DNA from: JACVRW01 sp963803085
GTDB lineage: Bacteria; Actinomycetota; Thermoleophilia; Solirubrobacterales; Thermoleophilaceae
DNA length: 64,000 nucleotides
Reading direction: 5' to 3'
Assembly: GCA_963803085.1 (NCBI GenBank)
Contig: CAWDLE010000012.1
Coordinates: 41,419 to 105,418, forward strand
A model generated the notes under the pieces. That model saw only the letters and a list, made by a program, of their open reading frames with translations, did no database searches and was not told the origin of the DNA. Positions 34,459 through 44,272 of the stretch are shown piece after piece. The stretch's first letter is position 1. Each line of letters starts with the position of its first letter. The translations under genes were made by a program, and so were the position numbers.

Positions 34459-35531
34459 CAGGCAGCCCTCACAGTGCCCATCAGGCGACGGAGCTCGTCA
34501 GGCGACGAGGAGCGGGCCTCGGCCAGCTCACGCGAGATCTTGCCCTCGCGCACGAGCTGGACGAGCGAGGCATCCATCGTCTGCATGCCGTGTGCGCCGC
34601 CCGTCTGGAGAGTGGAATAGATCTGGTGCGTCTTGCCCTCGCGGATCAGGTTGCGGACTGCGGGGGTCGGCACGAGCATCTCGACGGCCACGCAGCGTCC
34701 CTTCCCGTCGGCGGTCGGCAGGAGCTGCTGGGTGACGATGCCCTGGAGGGACACCGACAGCTGCACGCGAACCTGCTGCTGCTGAGCGGGAGGGAACACG
34801 TCCACGATGCGGTCCACCGTCTGCGCGGTGTCCTGCGTGTGGAGCGTGGCGAACACGAGGTGACCGGTCTCCGCCGCGGTCAGCGCGGTCGAGATCGTCT
34901 CGAGGTCTCTCATCTCGCCGACGAGGATCACGTCGGGGTCCTGGCGCAGCGCGGCCTTCAGCCCGAGGGCGAAGCTCTGGGCATCGGCGCCCAGCTCGCG
35001 CTGGTTCACGATGCACCGCTTGTGCTTGTGCAGGAACTCGATCGGATCCTCGATGGTGAGGATGTGCTCGTGGCGCGTGTCGTTGATCAGGTCGAGCATG
35101 GCCGCGAGCGTCGTGGACTTGCCCGAGCCCGTCGGACCGGTCACGAGGACGAAGCCACGCGGCTTCTTCGTGAAGTCCTCTAGCCCTGGCGGAAGGCCGA
35201 GCGTGGAGAGCTTCGGCATGTCGTGCGGGATCAGCCGGAAGGCAGCCGACAGCGCCGCGCGCTGCATGTAAGCGTTCACGCGGAAGCGGGCCTTACCCGG
35301 AATCGAGTAGGCGAAGTCGATCTGCCAATCGGTCTCCAGCCGCTGACGCTGGTCGTTCGTGAGGATCGAGTAAATGACCTCACGAGTGAGCTGCGGCGTC
35401 AGATTTGGGTAATCCAACGGATGCAGCCGTCCGTGGTGGCGGATCATGGGCGGTGAGCCTGCTGTGAGATGAAGATCCGAAGCATTGCGCTCCATCACCT
35501 GCAGCAGGACTTCTGCGAAGTCGAACTCCAT
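34458..35531 (-). CDS. pilT: Type IV pilus retraction ATPase PilT
   Basis: 357 aa. Begins MEFDFAEVLLQVMERNASDLHLTAGS, the PilT N-terminal domain. Walker A is at about 132-140 (GPTGSGKST), the Asp box is ILTIEDPIEFLH, Walker B is DPDVILVGEMRD and the His box is VFATLHTQDTAQTVDRI. The C-terminal AIRNLIREGKTHQI-like helix (AVRNLIREGKTHQIYSTLQ) is typical of PilT. ATG 35531 is preceded by AGGAG at 5 nt; a longer frame upstream is not needed. Confidence 0.95.
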   Translation of the reverse strand: MEFDFAEVLLQVMERNASDLHLTAGSPPMIRHHGRLHPLDYPNLTPQLTREVIYSILTNDQRQRLETDWQIDFAYSIPGKARFRVNAYMQRAALSAAFRLIPHDMPKLSTLGLPPGLEDFTKKPRGFVLVTGPTGSGKSTTLAAMLDLINDTRHEHILTIEDPIEFLHKHKRCIVNQRELGADAQSFALGLKAALRQDPDVILVGEMRDLETISTALTAAETGHLVFATLHTQDTAQTVDRIVDVFPPAQQQQVRVQLSVSLQGIVTQQLLPTADGKGRCVAVEMLVPTPAVRNLIREGKTHQIYSTLQTGGAHGMQTMDASLVQLVREGKISRELAEARSSSPDELRRLMGTVRAA

Positions 35532-35559
35532 CAGGACTCCTATCGGCCGGAGGGTGCAA

Positions 35560-37326
35560 TCACGTGACTCTTGCCACCTCGGCAATGGACGTGACGCCGT
35601 TTTTGACCTTTTCGAAGCCGTCGGCGCGCAACGGGCGCATGCCCTGCGCGACGGCAACCTTGCGAATCTCGTCCGACGAGGAGCGCTCGATCGTGAGATC
35701 CCGAATCTCGTCGCTCATCGACATGACCTCGTAGAGGCCCGTCCGGCCCTTGTAGCCGGTCCCGCCGCAGCGAGCGCAGCCGATCGGCTCGTAGGCCTCG
35801 AGGTCGAACGCGACGTTGAAGCCCGCCGCCTCGAGCGAAGACACGCTCAGCATGGTGCGGCTCTTGCAGTACGTGCAGAGCTGGCGCACCAGCCGCTGGG
35901 CAACCACGCAGACGATCGCGGACGCGCTCAGGAAGGGCTCGATGTTCATCTCGGTGAGGCGGGTGATCGCCGAAGGCGCGTCGTTCGTGTGAAGCGTCGA
36001 CAGCACCAGGTGGCCTGTCAGGGCCGACTCGACCGCGATCTTGGCGGTCTCGCCGTCCCGGATCTCGCCGACCATGATCACGTCGGGGTCGGCGCGCAGC
36101 ATGGCCCGTAGGCCGCCGGCGAACGTGAGGCCCGCCTTGAGGTTCACCTGAAGCTGGTTGACGCCCGCGAGCTGGTACTCGACCGGGTCCTCGATGGTGA
36201 TGATGTTCCGCTGCGGCTCGTTGATCTCGTTGAGCGCGGCGTAGAGCGTCGTCGACTTGCCCGAGCCGGTCGGGCCCGTGACGAGCACCGCGCCGTACGA
36301 GCGCCGGAATGCGTCCTCGAAGAGCTCCTCGCTGACCTCTGCCATTCCCAGCTGCTCGAGCCCGATGAGGGCCTGAGACTTGTCCAGGATTCGCATCACG
36401 ATGCCCTCGCCGTCCACGCGCGGCATCGTCACGACACGGGTGTCGATCGCGTGCTTCTCGACGGTGAGCGACACTCGTCCGTCCTGGGGTACGCGCTTCT
36501 CGGCGATGTCGAGGTCCGCCATGATCTTCACGCGCGAGATCACGCCGGCGATCATGCGCCGCGGGATCTGGGTCGTCTCGCGGAGGATGCCGTCCACGCG
36601 GAAGCGCACGCGCATCTCGCGCCCCTCGGGCTCGAAGTGGATGTCCGACGCTCCCTCCTCGACCGCCTGGCCGATGATGGAGTTCACGAGCTTGATGACG
36701 GGAGCGTCGTCCGCGGACTCGCGGATGTCGCTGACCTCGGCCAGCTCCTCCTCGCCCGAGTCGATTGCGGCCGCGACCGCGTCGTCGTAGCGGCTCATCC
36801 GGCCGATCAGCCCGACGATGTCGTCGGGCGCCGCCACCAGCGGCACGACCTCGTTGCCGGTCATCAGCTTGAGGTCGTCGAGAGCGAGGACGTTGGACGG
36901 GTCGGACATCGCCACGAGCAGCAGACCGTTCTCGTCCACGCCGACCGGCACTGCGCCGAGGCGGCGCGCGGCCTGCGGCGTGATCGAGTTGAGCGCGCTC
37001 ACGTCCGTCTTGTAGATCGACAGGTCGATGTGGTGCAGGCCGAAGCGCTGCGCCACCGCGCGTGCAAGCTGGTCGCCGGTGATCGCGCCGGTCTCGAGCA
37101 GCACCTGCTCGGGCGAGCGGCCAGAGGCCTTGCCCTCGTCCACCGCCACGTCCACGCGCTCGCGCGGGAGGAAGCCCATCTCGACGATGACGTCGGAGAT
37201 GAAGCGCGACGATCCGGCCTTCTTCGTGGGAGGAGTGAGCCCGTTGGTGGTGGGTTCGAGCGGGGCTTCGGCCTCGCCCTCAGGCACGGCACGCAACGGC
37301 GCCGCCGCACCCTCCTTCTTGCTCAT
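35560..37326 (-). CDS. pilB: Type IV pilus assembly ATPase PilB
   Basis: 588 aa. An MshEN-type N-terminal domain (about 40-190, FISDVIVEMGFLPRERVDVA) is followed by the GspE/PilB ATPase. Walker A is 351-359 (GPTGSGKST), Walker B 413-424 (DPDVIMVGEIRD), and the His box STLHTNDAPSAITRL. A tetracysteine zinc motif is at 484, 487, 517 and 520 (CTYC...CARC). MshEN domains can bind c-di-GMP in some family members, which would add a second c-di-GMP input; not demonstrated here. The ATG overlaps the upstream stop (ATGA). Confidence 0.95.
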   Translation of the reverse strand: MSKKEGAAAPLRAVPEGEAEAPLEPTTNGLTPPTKKAGSSRFISDVIVEMGFLPRERVDVAVDEGKASGRSPEQVLLETGAITGDQLARAVAQRFGLHHIDLSIYKTDVSALNSITPQAARRLGAVPVGVDENGLLLVAMSDPSNVLALDDLKLMTGNEVVPLVAAPDDIVGLIGRMSRYDDAVAAAIDSGEEELAEVSDIRESADDAPVIKLVNSIIGQAVEEGASDIHFEPEGREMRVRFRVDGILRETTQIPRRMIAGVISRVKIMADLDIAEKRVPQDGRVSLTVEKHAIDTRVVTMPRVDGEGIVMRILDKSQALIGLEQLGMAEVSEELFEDAFRRSYGAVLVTGPTGSGKSTTLYAALNEINEPQRNIITIEDPVEYQLAGVNQLQVNLKAGLTFAGGLRAMLRADPDVIMVGEIRDGETAKIAVESALTGHLVLSTLHTNDAPSAITRLTEMNIEPFLSASAIVCVVAQRLVRQLCTYCKSRTMLSVSSLEAAGFNVAFDLEAYEPIGCARCGGTGYKGRTGLYEVMSMSDEIRDLTIERSSSDEIRKVAVAQGMRPLRADGFEKVKNGVTSIAEVARVT

Positions 37327-38615
37327 CGCGCGTCGGCGACTACCTGGACAAGCGACTCGGCGTCGATGTAGCCCTCGATCAGGCTCGCCTTGCCGGAGCG
37401 CCCAATCACCACGATCGCCGGTGCCTGGTTGACGCCGAGATCCTCGACCATGGACCCGTAGCGGTCCGCGTTCCGCACGTCGTCGGTGAGCACGACCACC
37501 GACTTGGTCCGCCTATCGAGCGACCGGACCGACTTTGCGACGGCCTTGTCGTCGATGCCCTTGGGGTTCTGGAAGAAGATCACGACCTTACGGTTATCGG
37601 CGACAGCACGCTCGGCCTTCACGTGGGAGTTCGTGATCGGCACGTTAAGTTGCAGATCGTCGGCCTGAACGCCCACGCTGCTGCCGAGACCGGTCACGAA
37701 GCCGCTGGCGACCTGGCCGTAGACACCGCTCGGCAGGGCGTACTTGACCTTGGCCGGGCGGCTGATGTCCTGCGGCTTGTTCACGCCGGACAGCTTGAAG
37801 TCGAGGTCCATCGAGACGGCACGGCCGCCGTCGCCCTTGCCCGACAGCTCGAGCGAGACGCGGCGCATGATCTTGTCGTCGCCGACCCATGCGTCGATAT
37901 GGCCGTTCTTGACCACGCCGTCGAGGCGGGCCGCGGCGCCGGCCGGCACCTGGCCGGTGCGGTCCATGGCCTTGACGACGTCGGTGATCGCCTTCGCGGA
38001 GTTCACGTCGGCGGACACGTGCGTCACGTCGACGCCGTCCATCTTCTCGGTGCCCTCGGACTTGACGTTGCGGAGCCAGCTGCTCGGGTCGACGTCGACC
38101 TGCGGCGTGTCTGCCGCCGGGGCTGCGCCGCTCTCGCGGGCGGCCACGATCTTCGTCCACGCCTTCTGCGGGACGGCGTAGCCCGTGTCACCGCGCGTGA
38201 ACCAAGCACGCTTGCCGGTTGTCACGAAGCCGGCGCGACCGTCGAAGCCGGGCACGTCGACGTTCACCTGAACGTCGACCTGGGGCATCTCCTTGGCGCC
38301 GCCGAGCTCGAAGGCGCCGGAAGTCTTGATGCTGTTCTTCTCACCCTCGGAGCTGAACGACAGGGCGCCGTCGAAGCTCGCGCTCTCGAGCGCGTCGGGC
38401 GTGAGGCCGGCCGCCAGAAGCTCCTGAGGAGCGGCGGGCGCCGCTGCGGGCTCGGGCGTCGCCTGAGCCGGCGTCGCGGCCGGATCAGCCGTCTGCTGCG
38501 CTACTGGCGCCGAGTCATCGGCGGCATTGTCGCGAGCGTTTGTAACCGCGAAGAACGTCGCTCCGAGGAGCGCGACCCCGAGGAGGGCGAGGAGGAAGGG
38601 GCGGGAGAGCGCCAT
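37323..38615 (-). CDS. LppX/LprG-like domain joined to a thioredoxin-like C-terminal domain
   Basis: 430 aa, one N-terminal signal/membrane helix (LLALLGVALLGATFFAVT), and an Ala/Pro-rich linker. A beta-sandwich domain (about 65-310, with GAFELGGAKEMPQVDVQVNVD, VTHVSADVNSAKAI and RRVSLELSGKGDGG) is similar to the LppX/LprG lipid-binding lipoproteins but has no lipobox cysteine. The last part (about 330-430) holds AVADNRKVVIFFQNPKGIDDKAVAKS and APAIVVIGRSGKASLIEGYIDAESL, a thioredoxin fold without a CxxC motif. It is the first gene of the pilB-pilT-pilC run; the link to pili is by position. Confidence 0.7.
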   Translation of the reverse strand: MALSRPFLLALLGVALLGATFFAVTNARDNAADDSAPVAQQTADPAATPAQATPEPAAAPAAPQELLAAGLTPDALESASFDGALSFSSEGEKNSIKTSGAFELGGAKEMPQVDVQVNVDVPGFDGRAGFVTTGKRAWFTRGDTGYAVPQKAWTKIVAARESGAAPAADTPQVDVDPSSWLRNVKSEGTEKMDGVDVTHVSADVNSAKAITDVVKAMDRTGQVPAGAAARLDGVVKNGHIDAWVGDDKIMRRVSLELSGKGDGGRAVSMDLDFKLSGVNKPQDISRPAKVKYALPSGVYGQVASGFVTGLGSSVGVQADDLQLNVPITNSHVKAERAVADNRKVVIFFQNPKGIDDKAVAKSVRSLDRRTKSVVVLTDDVRNADRYGSMVEDLGVNQAPAIVVIGRSGKASLIEGYIDAESLVQVVADAR

Positions 38616-38667
38616 TGCCTCGCATATCGGCAGGCGTCCGCTTCATGTTTAGACCTGGGCGTATGTA

Positions 38668-39444
38668 CTAGACGACGGGCTGGACAACCGCTCGCCGCAT
38701 GGAATCCACGGGGGGCGCCTTACCGGTCCAGAGCTCGAGGCTTCGAGCCCCCTGGCGCACGAGCACCTCGAGCCCGTCCACGAGGCGCGCGCCGCGTTCC
38801 TCGGCCCAGCGCGCAAAGGGCGTCTGTGCGGCTCCGTAGACGAGGTCGACGACCACCCGGGCGTCCACCAGCGGCAGCCCGTCGAGCGAGTCCGCGGGAC
38901 GGAGCCCAACCGAGGTGGCGTTCACGAGCAGCTCCGCGGGCCCGGGACGCTCCGAGGCGGACACCCCGAGCGCCGCCGCCAGCTCGACGGCCCGCTCCGG
39001 CGTGCGGTTCCAGACGGTCACCTCAACCCCAGCCTGCGCGAGCGCCCACGCCGCCGCTCGCCCGGCGCCACCCGCTCCGAGCACGAGCGCGCTCGGGGGC
39101 AGCGGCTGGCCGAGCGCATCGAGGAGGCCGCCCGCGTCGGTGTTGTCGCCCGCGATCCGCCCGTCATCGCGGAATGTGAGCGTGTTCACGGCGCCGATCG
39201 CGCGCGCGGCGTCGCTCAGCTCGTCGGCCAGGTCGTGCGCCGCGAGCTTGTGCGGGATCGTGACGTTCGCCCCGCGGTAGCCGGACGCCGGCAGGGCTCT
39301 CACCGTCTCGTCGAAGCGCTGGGGCGGCACGGGCAGCTTGAGGTAGCGCCAATCGAGGCCGAGCTCCGCGAAGGCGGCGTTCATCATCAGCGGAGAGCGG
39401 CTGTGCTCGACGGGGAAGCCGAGGACGCCGGTGAGCGTGCTCAA
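38668..39444 (-). CDS. aroE: Shikimate dehydrogenase
   Basis: 258 aa from TTG 39444 (overlap TTGA with the mltG stop). The N-terminal domain shows GFPVEHSRSPLMMNAAF, GYRGANVTIPHK (the catalytic Lys) and NTLTF...GDNTDAGG. The Rossmann part has VLGAGGAGRAAAWAL and NRTPERA. Reduces 3-dehydroshikimate with NADPH. Thus the aro pathway is split across the window: aroE here, aroC and aroKB at the far end. Confidence 0.95.
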   Translation of the reverse strand: MSTLTGVLGFPVEHSRSPLMMNAAFAELGLDWRYLKLPVPPQRFDETVRALPASGYRGANVTIPHKLAAHDLADELSDAARAIGAVNTLTFRDDGRIAGDNTDAGGLLDALGQPLPPSALVLGAGGAGRAAAWALAQAGVEVTVWNRTPERAVELAAALGVSASERPGPAELLVNATSVGLRPADSLDGLPLVDARVVVDLVYGAAQTPFARWAEERGARLVDGLEVLVRQGARSLELWTGKAPPVDSMRRAVVQPVV

Positions 39445-40885
39445 CAGGTGGTCGGCGACTTGCCGCCGTTCTCGTCCCGGGCGCGGTTGTACTCGTTCAC
39501 GTAGCCCTGGAACTCGGCGTCGGTCTTGGCGAAGTTGTGCTGACCGCAGGTGCCCGGCTTGACGACGTAGAACAGGAAGCCGGTCTTGGCCGGACGCGCC
39601 GCGGCCTTGATCGACGCCAGACCCGGGTTGCCGATCGGACCCGGTGGCAGACCGGGATGCACGCGCGTGTTGTACGGGCTCTGGTTCTGGAGCTCGGACT
39701 CCCTGAGTGGGCGCTTCCAGTTGCCGACGGCAAAGCGCGTGGTCGCATCGATGTCGAGCCGGATGTCGTCGTGGAGCCGGTTGTAGATCACCGAGGCGAT
39801 GATCGGCCGCTCCTTGGCGAGCATCGCCTCGCGCTCCACCAGCGACGCGATGATCAGGACGTCGTAGGGGGTGAGGTTCTTGCGCTTCGCGTAGCTCAGG
39901 TCGACCTTGTCGAAGTTGCTCTTGAACTGGGCGAGCTGCTGGTCGCGCAGGCGCGCAACCGTCTGCCCCTTCTTCAGCTCGTACGTGGCCGGGAAGAGGA
40001 AGCCCTCGAGGCTGGTGGCGCCCTTCGCGCCGTAGTCGCGCGGGTTGAGCGAGGGCGCGCGCCGAGTGGCGCGCACGTAGCTCCCGCGCAGGCCGCCGGT
40101 GAGGGGCGCGATCTCCTTGCGCGAAAGGCCCTCGGGAATGCCCACCTGGACCACGTTGGGCGGCACGCCCTCCTGAAGGGCGTCGAGCGCCGCGGCGAAG
40201 GTCATGTCCTTGCGCAGCTCGTAGCTGCCTGGCCGGAGGTCGCCGCTGTGGCCGGTGAGCCTGGCGCGAAGCTGGAAGAAGCCGGCGTCGTCGATCACGC
40301 CGCTCTGCTCCAGGCGATCGGCGATCTGCGAGAGGCTCGAGCCCTGCGGGATCGTTACGCGCACCGGCGCGCCATCGTCGTCGCCCTTGAACGGCTGGAA
40401 CAGCGAGACGAGGAACCAGCCGATCCCGAGCAGGATCAGTACGAGCACGCCGAGGGCGATCAGGCGACCCGGCCCGCGCCGGCCGCGTGTGGTACGGCCA
40501 TGCCTCGGGCCCCGCCCGCCGCCGCCATCGCCGCTGTGCGTGAGCTGTCGGGCTCTCGGCCGAGCCAGTCGCGCGCGATGCCCGTCGGCGTCTCCGCGGG
40601 CACGGGCTCAGCCGCGTGTCATGGGGGCGCCGGCTCATCCGGCGCCGTCGCCGCGGCGTGCTCGCGACGTGACGGCCTGCTCGCGCATCGAGAGCGTCGG
40701 GCTCGGATCGGCTCGGCGTGCGGCGCCTCCGGCGCGGGCTCCGGCGGCTCCATGCGAGGCGGCTCGGCGTGCGGCGGCTCCGGCCTGCCCTCGCGCGCGG
40801 CTCGGCGCGCCTCGCGCTCCCGGCGCGCGGCCTCCCGCTCCTCGGGCGAACGGCCGCCCGGATCGGGCGGCGGGGCGGGGCTCAC
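39441..40885 (-). CDS. mltG: Endolytic murein transglycosylase MltG, N-terminal tail interrupted
   Basis: The catalytic part is clean from GTG 40448: one membrane helix (VLVLILLGIGWFLVSLF), LysM-like YceG region (VRVTIPQGSSLSQIADRL), and the YceG domain with the catalytic Glu in IIASLVEREAMLAKERPIIASVIYNRL. Upstream, a charged Pro/Arg-rich cytoplasmic tail starts at GTG 40885 (MSPAPPPDPGGRSPEEREAARR) and overlaps the ruvX stop as GTGA. It meets a TGA at 40619 and a frame change near 40510 before reaching the helix. Indels in this GC-rich tail are the likely cause; the gene itself should be functional and cleaves nascent glycan strands. Confidence 0.85.
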
Positions 40886-41283
40886 TCGGGGGCGCCCGCT
40901 CGACTACGGGCCAGATAGCTCTCCAGCAGATGGGCGGCGGCACGCGAGTCGGCGTCGCCCTCTCCCCCGGTGCGCTCCGCGAGCCGCGTAGTTAGGCGCT
41001 CGTCGTGAAGCTCCACCGGTACCGAGACTCTCCGCTCGAGCCGATCGGCAAACGTCCGCGCCTCACCCGCCTGGTGGCCCTCGTCACCGCTCAGGGTGAG
41101 CGGGAGCCCCACCACCACGCGTTCCGCCCCCTGCTCTTCCACGATCCGCGCGAGCGTCGCGAGGCCGCGCTTCGTGTCGGGCCGCTCCACAACGGGCAGC
41201 GGCGTCGCGAGCGTTCCGCTGGGGTCCGAGATGGCGCAGCCGCAGCGGGCCGACCCGTGGTCGAGGGCAAGGATTCGTGCCAT
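40882..41283 (-). CDS. ruvX: Holliday junction resolvase-like RuvX (YqgF)
   Basis: 133 aa. RNase-H fold: ILALDHGSARCGCAISD, VVVGLPLTLSGDEG, and VELHDERLTTRLAE near the end hold the conserved acidic residues. Implicated in pre-16S rRNA 5' processing in bacteria. ATG 41283 overlaps the alaS stop (TGATG), and its stop overlaps mltG. Order alaS-ruvX-mltG-aroE is a conserved neighbourhood in many bacteria. Confidence 0.93.
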   Translation of the reverse strand: MARILALDHGSARCGCAISDPSGTLATPLPVVERPDTKRGLATLARIVEEQGAERVVVGLPLTLSGDEGHQAGEARTFADRLERRVSVPVELHDERLTTRLAERTGGEGDADSRAAAHLLESYLARSRAGAPE

Positions 41284-43937
41284 CAGGCGAGCGCCTTCTC
41301 GATCTCGGCTCTGGCCGTGGCGAGCGCGTCGGGCAGCTTCTCGGGATCGCGGCCGCCGGCCTGGGCCATCGTGTCGCGCCCGCCGCCGCCTCCGCCCGCC
41401 ACCTGGGCCGCCGCGCGCACCACGTCGCCCGCCTTCACGCCCCGCTCGACCACCGACGGCGCCACGTTCGCCACGAGGTGCACCCGGCCGTCGTCGGCCG
41501 AGCCGAGCACCACCGCCGCGTCGCCGAGCTTCTGCCGGACGGCGTCGGAGAGATCGCGCAGCGAGTCGGAGTCCATCGCGTCCACAGCCTTCACCACCAC
41601 ACGGACGCCGCCGATCTCCTCCGCCCCGGCCACGAGCTGGTCCTGAGCACCGCCGTCGGAGCCGCCCTTCGGCCTGCGCTCCAGCTCCTTCACGCGCTCG
41701 CTCAGGCGCTCCACCGCGTGCACCACCTCGTGCTCGGGCACCTTCAGCCGCGCCGCGATCTCGTTCAGGCGCTGGGTGCGCTCCTGGAACAGCCGCGCGG
41801 CCTCCGGGCCGGTCACGGCCTCGATGCGGCGCACATTGGAGGCGCTCGAGGTCTCGGTCGTCACGTGGAAGAGACCGATCTCGGACGTCGCCGACACGTG
41901 CGTGCCGCCACACAGCTCGCGTGAGACTCCCTCGATCTCCACCATCCGCACGCGGTCGCCGTACTTCTCGCCGAACAGCGCCATGGCGCCGAGGCGCTCG
42001 GCCTCGTCGCGTGTGGTCTCGATCGCGCGCACGGGGTGATTCGATGCGACCCAGCCGCCCACGAGCCGCTCGACCTCGGCCAGGTCCTCCGGCGACAGGC
42101 GCTCGCCGTGCGTGAAGTCGAAGCGCAGCTTGTCCGGGCCCACGTAGGAGCCCGCCTGGCGCACGTGGTCGCCAAGCCGCTCGCGAAGCGCCGCGTGCAG
42201 CAGGTGCGTGGCGGTGTGGTTGCGCATCGTGGCCAGGCGCGTGTCGCGCTCCACCACTGCGTGCGCAGTCTCGCCCGCGCCGATCTCGCCCTCGACCGGC
42301 TCGAGCGCCAGCGCCTGGTCGTCTCCCACTCGGTACACGTCCACCACCCGCGCGCGCCCGGACGGCGTCTCCACGAGGCCGCTGTCCGAGATCTGCCCGC
42401 CGCCCTCGGGGTAGAACGGGCTCTCCTCGAGCTTGGCGAGCACCCAGCCGTTGGCGCGCTCGGCCACGCGCAGGACGGTGTCCGCCTCGGTCGTCTCGTA
42501 GCCAACGAAGCGCGTCTGGAAGCCGGCCTCGCGGGCAAAGCGCATCACGTCCTCGTGCTCCGCGTGGACCTCTCCACCCCCGCCGGCGTCGGCACTCGCG
42601 CGCGTGCGCGAGCTGCCGGCGCGCGAGGTCTCGCGCGCGCGCTCCATCAGCTCCTCGAACCCCTGGTCGTCCACCGAGAGGCCCTCCTCGGCGAGCAGCT
42701 CCTTGGTCATCTCATAGGGGAAGCCGAAGGTGTCGTGCAACTTGAAGGCGTCCTCCGCCGAGACCCAGGAGGTGCTGTCCGCCTTCGCCTTTGCGATCAG
42801 CTCGTCCAGCAGGCGCTCCCCCTGCTCGAGGGTGCGGCTGAAGCTCTCCTCCTCGGCGCGTGCCCAGCGCTCGATCGTGGGCCACTGGCGCTCCAGATCG
42901 GGGTAGGCGTCCTTCATGGTGTCGCGCACGCGCTCGCACACGCGCACGAGGAATGGCTGATCGATGCCGAGTACGTGCCCCTGCTGGATAGCCCGGCGCA
43001 TGATGCGGCGGAGCACGTAGCCGCGCTCCTCATTCGACGGCACCACACCGTCGGCCAGCAGGACCGTCGCGCCGCGGCCATGGTCGGCGATGATCCGCAG
43101 CGCGCGCGTGGTCGGGAAGTCTTCGCCGTACTTCTTGCCCGAGAGCTCCTCTCCCAACGCGATCAGCGGGCTGAACAGGTCTGTCTCGTACACGGACGGG
43201 ACGCCCTGGAGGATGCTCGACATCCGCTCGAGTCCGAGGCCGGTGTCGATGTTCTTGGTCGGCAGCTCAGGGAGCGAGCCGTCGGCCTGGAGGTCGTACT
43301 GCATGAAGACGAGGTTCCAGAACTCGAGGAAGCGCTCGGTGTCGTCGCCCGGACGATCGCTGTCGGGGCCGAACTCCGGGCCGCGGTCGAGGTAGAGCTC
43401 GGAGCAGGGGCCGCAGGGGCCGGTTGGGCCCGACTGCCAGAAGTTGTCGTCCACCCCGAGCAGCACGATGCGATCGTCCGGAACACCCAGCGCGCGCCAG
43501 TGCTCGATTGCCTCGTTGTCTGGCCCAAGTCCGAGATCCTCGTCACCGCCGAAGACCGTGATCCAGATGTCGTCGAACGAGAGGTCGAAGCCGTACTCGT
43601 CAGACGTGGACAGGTCGAGCGCGAACTCGGCGGCCTCCTTCTTGAAGTAATCGCCGACCGAGAAGTTCCCGAGCATCTCGAAGAAGGTGAGGTGCCGGAG
43701 GGTGGTGCCGACCACCTCTATGTCCACCGTGCGGAAGGACTTCTGGCACGACGTCAGCCGCCGGCTCGGCGGCTCCTCCTCACCGCGGAAGTAGGGCTTG
43801 AAGGGCTGCATCCCCGCCGTGGTCAGCAAAACCGTGGGGTCGTAGCTGCTCGGAACGAGCGACGCAGAAGGCACGCGAAGATGGCCGTTCTTCTCGAAGA
43901 ACGACAGAAACCGCTCCCGGATCTCGGCAGCCTTCAT
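41283..43937 (-). CDS. alaS: Alanyl-tRNA synthetase
   Basis: 884 aa, full length. Class II motifs begin EIRERFLSFFEKNGH and include LTTAGMQPFKPYF. The editing domain has HTATHLLHAAL and the zinc ligands CGGTH (RELCGGTHVSA). A C-terminal coiled coil and DHHA1 domain (GGGGGGRDTMAQAGGRDPEKL) complete it. The first gene of the run leading to pilC. Confidence 0.97.
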   Translation of the reverse strand: MKAAEIRERFLSFFEKNGHLRVPSASLVPSSYDPTVLLTTAGMQPFKPYFRGEEEPPSRRLTSCQKSFRTVDIEVVGTTLRHLTFFEMLGNFSVGDYFKKEAAEFALDLSTSDEYGFDLSFDDIWITVFGGDEDLGLGPDNEAIEHWRALGVPDDRIVLLGVDDNFWQSGPTGPCGPCSELYLDRGPEFGPDSDRPGDDTERFLEFWNLVFMQYDLQADGSLPELPTKNIDTGLGLERMSSILQGVPSVYETDLFSPLIALGEELSGKKYGEDFPTTRALRIIADHGRGATVLLADGVVPSNEERGYVLRRIMRRAIQQGHVLGIDQPFLVRVCERVRDTMKDAYPDLERQWPTIERWARAEEESFSRTLEQGERLLDELIAKAKADSTSWVSAEDAFKLHDTFGFPYEMTKELLAEEGLSVDDQGFEELMERARETSRAGSSRTRASADAGGGGEVHAEHEDVMRFAREAGFQTRFVGYETTEADTVLRVAERANGWVLAKLEESPFYPEGGGQISDSGLVETPSGRARVVDVYRVGDDQALALEPVEGEIGAGETAHAVVERDTRLATMRNHTATHLLHAALRERLGDHVRQAGSYVGPDKLRFDFTHGERLSPEDLAEVERLVGGWVASNHPVRAIETTRDEAERLGAMALFGEKYGDRVRMVEIEGVSRELCGGTHVSATSEIGLFHVTTETSSASNVRRIEAVTGPEAARLFQERTQRLNEIAARLKVPEHEVVHAVERLSERVKELERRPKGGSDGGAQDQLVAGAEEIGGVRVVVKAVDAMDSDSLRDLSDAVRQKLGDAAVVLGSADDGRVHLVANVAPSVVERGVKAGDVVRAAAQVAGGGGGGRDTMAQAGGRDPEKLPDALATARAEIEKALA

Positions 43938-44003
43938 CGGCGTTGGAGTCTAGGCGTCAGGCCGTTGTGGCCTGGCTAAGGCCGCGCGCCCGGCGAAGCT
44001 AGT

Positions 44004-44165
44004 TCAGCCGGTCGCCGGCCGGCGGCGGACCGCAAAGATCCCGCCGACCGCCGCCGCCACCAGGATCGCACCGAAAATCGTTGCGGGCCAAGACGTCGAG
44101 CCGAGCAGCAGTTGCAGCCCGATAATGACCGCGATGGCGAGGACTACGTACACCAGGATTCGCAT
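44004..44165 (-). CDS. Small two-helix membrane protein
   Basis: 53 aa. Two hydrophobic helices (LVYVVLAIAVIIGLQLLLG and ATIFGAILVAAAVGGIFAV) end in a basic tail RRRPATG. ATG 44165 has AAGGAGG 10 nt upstream; ATG 44171 is too close to it. No known family. A terminator lies 60 nt upstream, so it has its own promoter. Confidence 0.65.
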   Translation of the reverse strand: MRILVYVVLAIAVIIGLQLLLGSTSWPATIFGAILVAAAVGGIFAVRRRPATG

Positions 44166-44226
44166 ATCCATGACCTCCTTCGTAGGCCAATATCTCACGG
44201 CCTGGACAACTTTGAGAACCATCCAC

Positions 44227-44252
44227 AAGGGGCACCCCGAGGGGTGCCCCTT
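44227..44252 (-). terminator. Intrinsic-type terminator
   Basis: Perfect 12-bp stem (44227-44238 with 44241-44252) with a 2-nt spacer. It ends the small-peptide gene at 44308-44514 in the minus direction. Confidence 0.8.
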
Positions 44253-44272
44253 TCCGCTTTGCGGTCGAGCAC

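Noticed and set aside
38668..40638. A long minus-strand frame that appears to fuse an Arg-rich region to aroE
   Set aside because: The upstream part is out of frame with the true MltG sequence; aroE starts at TTG 39444 overlapping the mltG stop.
42036..43979. 647-codon plus-strand frame opposite alaS
   Set aside because: Antisense to an intact full-length alaS with all motifs.
44255..44270. CCGCAAAGCGG resembling a riboswitch core
   Set aside because: It is a simple short hairpin without the GEMM junction or second stem.
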